Shown here in pieces: positions 57,480 through 64,000 of a stretch of DNA of 64,000 bases. The DNA is from Allobosea sp. (lineage in GTDB: Bacteria; Pseudomonadota; Alphaproteobacteria; Rhizobiales; Beijerinckiaceae). A program made the translations under genes and the position numbers. The notes beneath the pieces are model-generated. The model was not told the origin of the DNA and made no database searches. It saw nothing but the letters and a program-made list of their open reading frames with translations. Each line of letters opens with the position of its first letter. Positions within the stretch are counted from its first letter, which is position 1. The stretch is from assembly GCF_017308075.1 (NCBI RefSeq), contig NZ_JAFKFX010000025.1, positions 124,001 to 188,000 on the forward strand. Reading direction: 5' to 3'.

Positions 57480-58106
57480 ATGACGTCTCGTTCGAAAATG
57501 GCGGTGGCCCTCGGCGCGCTGGTTCTGGTCGCGCTCGGCGGCGTGGCCGCCTTCTACTCCGGGCAGGACGGAGCCGGCAATTCCACTTGCAGCGCCGCGA
57601 CGACGAAGCTCGCCCAGCTGCGACCGCTGGTGAAGGGCGAAATCGCCGCCATCCAGGTGCCGCAAAAGTCGACGCCCGTGCCCGATCTCGCCTTCAACGG
57701 CCCGGACGGCAAGCCGACCAGCCTCTCGGCGATGCGCGGGCGGACCGTGCTGGTCAATCTCTGGGCGACCTGGTGCCCGCCCTGCCTGCTCGAAATGCCG
57801 GCGCTGGCCAAGCTCCAGAAGACGCTCGGCGGTCCGGATTTCGAGGTCGTCACCGTCAATATCGACACGCGCAACCTCGACAAGCCGAAGGAGTGGCTGG
57901 CGAAGAAGGACATCGCCGGTCTCGCCTATTACGCCGACCCCGAAGCCAAGGTCTTCCAGGACCTGCGCGCCGCCAAGAAGGCGGAGGGCATGCCGGTGAG
58001 CCTCCTGGTCGATCCGCAGGGCTGCGAGCTCGCGACATTGCAGGGGCCCGCCGAATGGGCCGGCACCGAAGCCCTCGCCCTGATCCGGACGGCGCTCGGC
58101 CGCTGA
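57480..58106 (+). CDS. tlpA: TlpA-type thioredoxin-fold protein
   Basis: 208 aa. One N-terminal membrane anchor (about 7-27), then a periplasmic thioredoxin fold with [16 protein letters not shown] (CxxC active site) and a cis-Pro region MPVSLLVDP. TlpA reduces partners in cytochrome c oxidase assembly (ScoI, CoxB in Bradyrhizobium). Two extra cysteines occur: one at about 39 in STCSAAT and one in PQGCELATL near the end, as in TlpA. ATG 57480 lies 30 bases from the divergent argH start. Confidence 0.88.
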   Translation: MTSRSKMAVALGALVLVALGGVAAFYSGQDGAGNSTCSAATTKLAQLRPLVKGEIAAIQVPQKSTPVPDLAFNGPDGKPTSLSAMRGRTVLVNLWATWCPPCLLEMPALAKLQKTLGGPDFEVVTVNIDTRNLDKPKEWLAKKDIAGLAYYADPEAKVFQDLRAAKKAEGMPVSLLVDPQGCELATLQGPAEWAGTEALALIRTALGR

Positions 58107-58149
58107 GCCGAGCTTTCGCCGCCCCGGCCGGAACCTCTGCCCGCGACGC

Positions 58150-60363
58150 CTATGGCTTGCCCGCCGACGCTCCGGCGAGCGCGAGCTGGCCCGAAAGGTT
58201 GAGCGGCGGCGCCGCGCCCGCCTTGTCGGCGCCCATATAGAGCGTCAGATGCGGGAACGGGATTTCGATGCCGCGGCGGTCGAAGACCTCCTTGAGCAGC
58301 TCGTTATAGGCGCGCCCGGCCGCCCATTGCGCGCCCGGCAAGGTCTTGATCCGCGCCCGCACGGTGATGGCGGAATCGCCGAAAGCGGTAATGCCCTGCA
58401 TCTCGAGCGGCCCGATGATCCGCTCGCCATGCTCGCTCGCCTGCAGGCTGGCGAAGGCCTCCGCCATCGCCTCCTTCACCTCGGGGATGCTCTCGCGATA
58501 GGCGACCCCCATTTCGGCGACGTGGAAGGAGAAGCCCTTCATCATGTTCGAGACTTGATCGACCGAAGAGAACGGGATCAGGTGCAGCGTGCCGTCGAGC
58601 GAGCGGACCGAGACCGAACGAATGGTCAGGCGCTCGACCACGCCGGACTTGCCGCCGACCTCGACGACATCGCCCTCGTTCATGACGTTCTCGAACTGGA
58701 TGAAGACGCCGGTGATGATGTCCTGCACGAATTTCTGCGCACCGAAGCCGATCGCCAGGCCCAGCACCCCGGCGCCGGCCAGCAATGGCGCGATGTTCAG
58801 GCCGAGCTGCCCCAGCGCGAGCATGAGGACGAGGACCGCGAGCGCCGTGGTGAAGGCATTGCGGAACAGGGCAAGCAGGGTCTTTTCGCGGGCGGTCGGG
58901 ACCGTCCCGAAATCGGGATTGAGCCGATATTCGACCCAGGACAGCATCGCGACATAGATGCCCATGCCGACGAGGACGATCAGCGCCGCCGCGATCACCG
59001 AACCGGTCAGCCTCTGGCCGGACGCGCTCGCCAGCCATCCCGCAAAATCGAGCAGCTGCCAGGCCTGCGCGACGGCGAGAAGAACACCGAGGACGACCAG
59101 GGTCCTGACGATCTGCAGCACCCGCGGCGTGAAGGCCTGAAGCCGCGGCTCGAGCAGCGGCAGGCGCAGGCGGATATCCTCGGGCAGGCGAACGCCGACA
59201 TTGGCCAGCCGCGAGACGAAGGCGACCACCAGCCCGCCGATCAGCGCGACGACCAAGGACTGGACCGTCGCAGCCATGACGAACGGCAAGGCACGCGCCG
59301 GGTTGACCAGCCAGACGAGGAAGATGCCGACGAGATAGGTGATGACAAGGATGTGCCAGTAGCGCCCGAAGACGTGGCCGGCGCGGGCCAGCAGGTCGCG
59401 CCGGCCGGCCTCCATCCGCGCGAACAGCCGGCGGCGCACGCTGTGCCGGTTCTGCAGGATGATGATGATCGTGATCACCAGGGCCGTCAGCGTCACCAGG
59501 ACCTTGAGTGCCTGCGCCGCGGCGGCCGGGAGGTAGAGCGCCATGACCGGTGCCGCGAACAGGAATGTGTAGCCCATCAGCGAAACCAGCCGCGCCAGCC
59601 AGAAATACCAGTACGCCGCCATCGTATCGTCGAGCCGCAGGACGCGCAGTCCCGGATGGCGTGGCTCGAGCACGGCCCGCATCGCCACCTTGACGAATTC
59701 GATCACCAGAAAGGCGTTGAGCAGCAGGGTCTGGTCCAGCGTCATGCGGCGGGTTGCGCCGCCGACAAGCTGGAGGGCGATCAGATAGCCCGCCCCCCAG
59801 GCGAGGGCGACGCCCGCCAGATCCAGGATCCCCGCGCCGATGAGCGCGGCCAGCCGGGGCGCCCAGGATGCCCGCTCGACCCGCCTCGCCAGGCTGCCCT
59901 GCACCGCCTCGACGGCGAACCTGACGACCAGAAAGCTGGCGAACAGCCCCGCCGCGACCAGCGCCAGTGCCAGCCCGGCATCGCGCAGGCGCACCATGTC
60001 GAGCCCTGAATCGCCCGAAAACACCGACCCGATCTGCCGCGCCGCCTGCAGCGCTGCCGAGACCGCCTCGGCGCTCTGCTCGGCCACCGCTCTGGTGTAT
60101 TCCGCGACACGTTGCGCCAGCCCTGCCTCGCTCGGCTGCGCCGGTGCCGCCTGCCCCGGCGGACGTTGCCGCAGGCGCTGGAGCAGATCCGCGCGCAGCT
60201 TGTCGTCCTCGAGCACGCGCACGAGATCGTCGAGCGACGCAGCCCCGCGCTCAACCGTCGAATCAGAAGTAGAACTAGAATTGCCAGGGACAATACCTTG
60301 AGCAAGGCAGATATTAGAAAATACAGAAAAAATAAAAGATAGAAAAAATAGAAATTTCGACAT
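58150..60363 (-). CDS. large MscS-type mechanosensitive channel
   Basis: 737 aa. A signal peptide (about 1-22) precedes a periplasmic linker and about ten membrane segments. The C-terminal MscS core holds [20 protein letters not shown], which lines the pore, and [20 protein letters not shown]. It is longer than MscS (about 290 aa) and resembles YbdG/MscM-type proteins. The first 35 or so codons are unusually AT-rich (Phe, Ser, Ile codons ending in T or A). ATG 60363 is chosen over TTG 60366. It is divergent from the carbamoyltransferase. Confidence 0.9.
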   Translation of the reverse strand: MSKFLFFLSFIFSVFSNICLAQGIVPGNSSSTSDSTVERGAASLDDLVRVLEDDKLRADLLQRLRQRPPGQAAPAQPSEAGLAQRVAEYTRAVAEQSAEAVSAALQAARQIGSVFSGDSGLDMVRLRDAGLALALVAAGLFASFLVVRFAVEAVQGSLARRVERASWAPRLAALIGAGILDLAGVALAWGAGYLIALQLVGGATRRMTLDQTLLLNAFLVIEFVKVAMRAVLEPRHPGLRVLRLDDTMAAYWYFWLARLVSLMGYTFLFAAPVMALYLPAAAAQALKVLVTLTALVITIIIILQNRHSVRRRLFARMEAGRRDLLARAGHVFGRYWHILVITYLVGIFLVWLVNPARALPFVMAATVQSLVVALIGGLVVAFVSRLANVGVRLPEDIRLRLPLLEPRLQAFTPRVLQIVRTLVVLGVLLAVAQAWQLLDFAGWLASASGQRLTGSVIAAALIVLVGMGIYVAMLSWVEYRLNPDFGTVPTAREKTLLALFRNAFTTALAVLVLMLALGQLGLNIAPLLAGAGVLGLAIGFGAQKFVQDIITGVFIQFENVMNEGDVVEVGGKSGVVERLTIRSVSVRSLDGTLHLIPFSSVDQVSNMMKGFSFHVAEMGVAYRESIPEVKEAMAEAFASLQASEHGERIIGPLEMQGITAFGDSAITVRARIKTLPGAQWAAGRAYNELLKEVFDRRGIEIPFPHLTLYMGADKAGAAPPLNLSGQLALAGASAGKP

Positions 60364-60565
60364 CAAAAAGGACCTGCGGGCGAATTTTGGGAGACGCGCA
60401 GCCTAGGCGCATCATATGTCCAGTCAACGAAAATAAAATTATACAAACAAATACAATACGATAACGGAAAATTCGTGAAAATCAACTCGCAAGGAGCGCT
60501 GGCGCGTCGCAATCTCGACATCCCTCATGTTAGAGTATCGGCCACCCCATCACTTGCCCGAGTAC
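60364..60565. promoter_or_regulatory. AT-rich divergent gap
   Basis: 202 bases between the MscS and carbamoyltransferase starts, with an A/T-rich core at about 60425-60480 that contrasts with the surrounding GC-rich sequence. It is presumably a promoter region. No good Shine-Dalgarno was found for the carbamoyltransferase. Confidence 0.4.
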
Positions 60566-62311
60566 ATGACCTACACGATCGGCCTCGCCACCACCTTCCA
60601 CGACCCCGCCATCGCCATCGTCGGCCCGGATGGCGAGGTCGTCTTCGCGGAAGCGGCCGAGCGCTATCTCCAGTACAAGCGCGCCCCCAATTGCGAGCCG
60701 GACACCACGGCGCGGATGGACTCTCTGCTCAGGCGCTACATTCCGCGCGGTGCCGAGATCCGCCTCGCCACCAGCTGGGGCGCCGAGTTCACCGACTTCC
60801 TGGCACAGATGGACCGCAGCGGCGCCTTCACGCTCGATGCCCTGCTCAAGCTCTCGCCGGGTTTCAACCGCTCGATGGTGCCGGCGCGCTCCGAGCGGGC
60901 CTTCATCGCCTCGCTCCATCTCGCCCAGCAGCGCGCCGGGATCGGCACGCTGATCGGGCTCGACCGCGCCTTCGGCGAGGCCAGGATCATCGGCCTCGCG
61001 CGCTATGGCCACCATCTCAGCCATGCGGCCTATGCCTGCTGGTCCTCGCCCTTCCGCGACGCCGCCTGCCTGGTGGTCGACGGCATGGGCGAAACCGGCG
61101 CTTCGGCGATCTTTGCGTTGAGGGACGGCGAGATCACCGAGCTCAGGCGCCATAGCGGCCGTGCCTCGATCGGCTTCTATTTCGGCTTCGTCACGGACCT
61201 CGCCGGCTTCGATCAGGCCAAGGGCGAGGAATGGAAGATCATGGGGCTCGCCCCCTATGGCCGGCAGGACCCGGAATTGCTGACGCTGCTCCGCCGGCTC
61301 TACCGGATCGAGGGCACCAAGCTCTCCTTCGCCGACGCCGCGACGGTCAGGGAGGTCGGCGCCGAGATCCTCGCCCGCCGTCCGGCCGATGCGCTCGACA
61401 AGGGCTGGGCCGATCTCGCCCGCTGCGGCCAGGACGTCTTCGCCGAGATGATGACGGCGCTGTTGGCCGAGACCGCGGCGCTCTGCCCTTCCGAGAACCT
61501 CGTCCTCGCCGGCGGCTGCGCCCTGAACTCTTCTTTCAACGGCAAGATCTGCAACGACAAGATCGCGGGCCGCCACGGTTTCGCCCGTGTCCATGTGCCC
61601 TCGGCGCCAGCCGATGACGGCAATGCGCTCGGTGCCGCCTGGCTCGCCTATGCCGAAGCCAATCCCGGCTGGCGCCCGCCGGCGGGACCGCTGAGCCCCT
61701 ATCTTGGCTCGACCGTCTCGACCGAGCCGTTCGAGCGGATGGCTGCCTGGGAGCCGCGGCTGCGCAAGCTCGCGGCCGATGAGATCGCGCCCGCGACCGC
61801 AAGCCTGCTCGCCGAAGGCAAGCTCGTCGGCTGGGTCCAGGGCCGCGCCGAATTCGGCCCGCGCGCCCTCGGCAACCGCTCGATCCTCGCCGATCCGCGC
61901 CCGGCGAACGCCAAGGACCTGCTCAACGCCAAGGTGAAGTATCGCGAGGCCTTCCGGCCCTTCGCCCCGTCGATCCTAGCCGAACATGGCCCCGACTGGT
62001 TCGAGGACTACCAGGACTCGCCCTATATGGAACGCACTCTAAGCTGGAAGGAAGCGGTCCGCGCCCGCGTCCCGGCCGTCGTCCATGAGGACGGCACCGG
62101 CCGGCTGCAGAGCGTCACGGCGCAGCGCAATCCGCGCTATCACGCGCTGATCTCGGCCTTCCACGATCTGACCAGGGTGCCGGTGATCCTCAACACCTCC
62201 TTCAACATCATGGGCAAGCCGATCCTGCATACGAGCGAGGATGCGATCCTGATGTTCTACACCTCGGGCCTCGACGCGCTGGTCGTCGAGGACTGGCTGC
62301 TGGTGAAGTGA
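60566..62311 (+). CDS. carbamoyltransferase, NodU/CmcH/TobZ family
   Basis: 581 aa. The N-terminal Kae1-like domain starts at YTIGLATTFHDPAIAIVG. YGHHLSHAAYACWSSPF carries the HxxxH metal pair, and LVVDGMGETGASAIF binds nucleotide. The YrdC-associated C-terminal domain includes GRAEFGPRALGNRSILADPR and FNIMGKPILHTSEDAI. Family members carbamoylate hydroxyls of antibiotics or Nod factors. No antibiotic, nod or sugar cluster adjoins it, so the acceptor is unknown. Start choice: 60566 or 60527, both without Shine-Dalgarno. Confidence 0.88.
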   Translation: MTYTIGLATTFHDPAIAIVGPDGEVVFAEAAERYLQYKRAPNCEPDTTARMDSLLRRYIPRGAEIRLATSWGAEFTDFLAQMDRSGAFTLDALLKLSPGFNRSMVPARSERAFIASLHLAQQRAGIGTLIGLDRAFGEARIIGLARYGHHLSHAAYACWSSPFRDAACLVVDGMGETGASAIFALRDGEITELRRHSGRASIGFYFGFVTDLAGFDQAKGEEWKIMGLAPYGRQDPELLTLLRRLYRIEGTKLSFADAATVREVGAEILARRPADALDKGWADLARCGQDVFAEMMTALLAETAALCPSENLVLAGGCALNSSFNGKICNDKIAGRHGFARVHVPSAPADDGNALGAAWLAYAEANPGWRPPAGPLSPYLGSTVSTEPFERMAAWEPRLRKLAADEIAPATASLLAEGKLVGWVQGRAEFGPRALGNRSILADPRPANAKDLLNAKVKYREAFRPFAPSILAEHGPDWFEDYQDSPYMERTLSWKEAVRARVPAVVHEDGTGRLQSVTAQRNPRYHALISAFHDLTRVPVILNTSFNIMGKPILHTSEDAILMFYTSGLDALVVEDWLLVK

Positions 62312-62359
62312 GCCTCCGACGTGGCATCGGTAGACCGCCACCCGGCGCCAAATGCAAAA

Positions 62360-62382
62360 GGGCGGCGCCGGATGCGCCGCCC
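62360..62382 (-). terminator. hairpin terminator of grxD
   Basis: GGGCGGCGC (62360-62368), five-base loop, GCGCCGCCC (62374-62382). On the minus strand it is followed by TTTTGC. It lies 29 bases beyond the grxD stop and probably serves the carbamoyltransferase from the other side. Confidence 0.75.
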
Positions 62383-62410
62383 TCTCGAAGGCTTCGACAA
62401 ATTGAGAGCG

Positions 62411-62746
62411 TCAGCTCGCCTGCTTGACGGTGATGCCCTTCTCCGCCAGCAGCGTCTGCAGCTCGCCGGCCTGGAACATCTCGCGGGCGATGTCGCAGCC
62501 GCCGACGAACTCGCCCTTGACGTAGAGCTGCGGGATCGTCGGCCAGTTCGAATAGGCCTTGATGCCCTCGCGGATCTCCTGATCCTCGAGCACGTTGACG
62601 CCCTTGAACGGCACGCCGACGTAATTGAGGATCTGCACCACCTGGCCGGAGAAGCCGCACATCGGGAATTGCGGCGTGCCCTTCATGAAGAGCACGACGT
62701 CCTCGGACTTCACCTCGGCGTCGATGCGGGCATTGATGTCGGTCAT
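62411..62746 (-). CDS. grxD: monothiol glutaredoxin Grx4-type
   Basis: 111 aa. The [10 protein letters not shown] active site has the CGFS motif. [19 protein letters not shown] binds glutathione. AGGAGA precedes ATG 62746. It coordinates a [2Fe-2S] cluster with BolA partners. It follows purL and bolA on the minus strand, with 47 bases after bolA. The CGFS-BolA pair is a typical iron-sulfur trafficking module. Confidence 0.95.
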   Translation of the reverse strand: MTDINARIDAEVKSEDVVLFMKGTPQFPMCGFSGQVVQILNYVGVPFKGVNVLEDQEIREGIKAYSNWPTIPQLYVKGEFVGGCDIAREMFQAGELQTLLAEKGITVKQAS

Positions 62747-62793
62747 GTCCTGATCTCCTGGGGCGGGTTCAAGGCCCGCTGGATGCATTCGTT

Positions 62794-63030
62794 CTAATTC
62801 TGGGGAACCGCCGTCGTCAGCGCAAGGGCGTGCAACACGCCGCCCATGCGGCCTTGCAGCGCGGCATAGACCATCTGGTGCTGCTGCACCCGGGACTTGC
62901 CCTTGAAGGCCGCCGAGGTCACCGTCGCGGCGTAGTGATCGCCGTCGCCGGCGAGGTCCTTGATCTCGACCACCGCATCGGGCAGCGCCGCCTTGATCAT
63001 GTTCTCGATTTCGTGGGCGTCCATCGCCAT
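62794..63030 (-). CDS. BolA/IbaG family protein
   Basis: 78 aa. It has an alpha-beta fold: [24 protein letters not shown], with the conserved His in [13 protein letters not shown], and [13 protein letters not shown] with the second His. These are cluster-binding positions of BolA-like proteins. GAGGAGA lies before the ATG. It is between purL and grxD and is the expected partner of GrxD. Confidence 0.92.
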   Translation of the reverse strand: MAMDAHEIENMIKAALPDAVVEIKDLAGDGDHYAATVTSAAFKGKSRVQQHQMVYAALQGRMGGVLHALALTTAVPQN

Positions 63031-63044
63031 GTCTTTAGGTCTCC

Positions 63045-64000
63045 TCAGGCAGCCTTGCCGGCCATGTAGTCCGGCAGCCAGCTCTCATGCGCCTTGCGCA
63101 GAGCCACGATCGAAACGGCGGCCTCGCCCGGCAGGGCAAGATCGGCGCCGCCGGTCTGCCCGATCAGCTGCGCCGGAACGCCCGCCGCTTTTGCCTCGGC
63201 GATGAGCGCCTCTGCGGCACCGGCCGGCACCGTGACGAGATAGCGACCCTGATCCTCGCCGAACAGCACCGCATGGGCGGGACCAGCCGGCAGGGCCGCG
63301 ACCTTGGCGCCGACGCCCTTCGCCATCGCCATCTCGGCGAGCGCGACCGCAAGTCCGCCATCCGAGAGGTCATGGCAGGCGCTGACGCGGCCGGCCGTGA
63401 CCAGCGGGCGGACGAAATCGCCATTGCGCCGCTCGATGGCAAGATCGACCGGCGGCGGCGCGCCCTCTTCGCGGCCGCAGATCGTCGCGAGATAGGCGCT
63501 CTGGCCGAGCCAGCCATTGGTCTCGCCGATCAGGATGATCGCCTCGCCCTCGGCCTTGAAGCCGACGGTCGCATGCTTGGTCACATCGGCGAGGACGCCG
63601 ACGCCGCCGATCGTCGGGGTCGGCAGGATCGAGACGCCATTGGTCTCGTTGTAGAGCGAGACATTGCCGGAGACGACCGGGAAATCGAGCGCCCGGCAGG
63701 CCTCGCCGATGCCCTTGATGCAGCCGACGAGCTGGCCCATCACCTCGGGCCGCTCGGGATTGCCGAAGTTGAGATTATCGGTGACGGCGAGCGGCAGGGC
63801 GCCGACCGCAGTCAGATTGCGCCAGGCCTCGGCGACGGCCTGCTTGCCGCCCTCGAACGGGTCGGCCTCGCAATAGCGCGGCGTCACATCGGCGGTCATC
63901 GCGAGGCCCTTCGGCCCGTCCTCGACCCGCACGATGCCGGCGTCGCCACCCGGCGTCACCGCCGAATTGCCGAGGATCAGCGTGTCGTATTGCTCCCAGA
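63045..64000 (-). CDS. purL: phosphoribosylformylglycinamidine synthase subunit PurL, C-terminal part
   Basis: Partial at the window edge; the frame stays open to 64000 and the N-terminal half lies outside. About 318 residues are visible. It includes [54 protein letters not shown] and [19 protein letters not shown], all typical of PurL. It makes FGAM with PurQ and PurS in purine synthesis. It is co-directional with bolA and grxD. Confidence 0.95.
   Translation of the reverse strand, partial: WEQYDTLILGNSAVTPGGDAGIVRVEDGPKGLAMTADVTPRYCEADPFEGGKQAVAEAWRNLTAVGALPLAVTDNLNFGNPERPEVMGQLVGCIKGIGEACRALDFPVVSGNVSLYNETNGVSILPTPTIGGVGVLADVTKHATVGFKAEGEAIILIGETNGWLGQSAYLATICGREEGAPPPVDLAIERRNGDFVRPLVTAGRVSACHDLSDGGLAVALAEMAMAKGVGAKVAALPAGPAHAVLFGEDQGRYLVTVPAGAAEALIAEAKAAGVPAQLIGQTGGADLALPGEAAVSIVALRKAHESWLPDYMAGKAA

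Noticed and set aside
58249-60009. 586-residue plus-strand open frame opposite the MscS gene
   Set aside because: Asp/Arg/Gln-rich composition typical of reverse-frame shadows; the minus strand has the MscS core.

Overview
The window reads as chromosomal DNA of a GC-rich alphaproteobacterium of the order Hyphomicrobiales, most like Bosea or its relatives (lineage inferred from gene content, not from a search). The markers are a class I lysyl-tRNA synthetase, hemC-hemD-Mic60-hemY, CpdR, RpoH, a DUF2125 protein, a TIGR02302/DUF4175 protein next to argH-lptM-lysA, purL-bolA-grxD, and several families of short palindromic intergenic repeats. Genes are dense, mostly housekeeping, and begin from ATG, GTG or TTG. 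I see no rRNA, tRNA, transposase, prophage block or CRISPR array, and no gene-free stretch longer than 300 bases.

Layout. 1-4.7 kb: a sugar-acid cluster (end of a KdgF-like cupin, a DctPQM TRAP transporter, and a mannitol dehydrogenase/fructuronate reductase-type oxidoreductase). 4.7-10.7 kb: an orphan solute-binding protein, an M20 amidohydrolase, lysS, a nitroreductase, and cysteine dioxygenase divergent from an Lrp/AsnC regulator. 10.7-20.7 kb: a dicarboxylate/pimeloyl-CoA type beta-oxidation operon (pimF-B-C-D order, minus strand), divergent from a nitronate monooxygenase, enoyl-CoA hydratase, IclR regulator and CoA-transferase run. A 17-bp palindrome lies in the shared promoter. 20.7-25.3 kb: a small Asp/Arg-rich exported protein and sitABCD (Mn/Fe import), divergent from a Fur/Mur regulator with two tandem Mur-like boxes between. 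25.3-31.5 kb: acs, an EVE protein, gpsA, tsaD, hemC.

31.5-35.2 kb holds hemD fused in frame to a Mic60/mitofilin-like membrane protein, then hemY. 35.4-44.9 kb: an RluD-type pseudouridine synthase, rpoH, DUF2125, a ChaC-like gene, a small gene with a striking array of LexA half-sites, plsC, a YdcF-like gene, ftsX/ftsE, an MJ0042 zinc-finger protein and hpt. 44.9-51.3 kb: cpdR, a vapBC module with a palindromic operator, tspO, a transsulfuration-type PLP enzyme, a diguanylate cyclase, a GH19 lysozyme-like enzyme without a signal peptide, and a Tat-exported class V aminotransferase. 51.5-57.4 kb: DUF4175, lysA, lptM, argH. 57.5-64 kb: a TlpA-type thioredoxin, a large MscS channel, a NodU/CmcH-type carbamoyltransferase, grxD, bolA and the 3' part of purL.

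The observations most worth following up are the hemD-Mic60 fusion with a possible internal start, the four-half-site SOS-like operator upstream of an unrecognised 128-residue protein, the Asp10-Arg7 polyampholyte, the cysteine dioxygenase that appears to keep the Cys-Tyr cofactor pair, and the AT-rich island at the 5' end of the MscS gene beside an orphan carbamoyltransferase. All family calls were made by reading motifs and domain order; no database search was possible.
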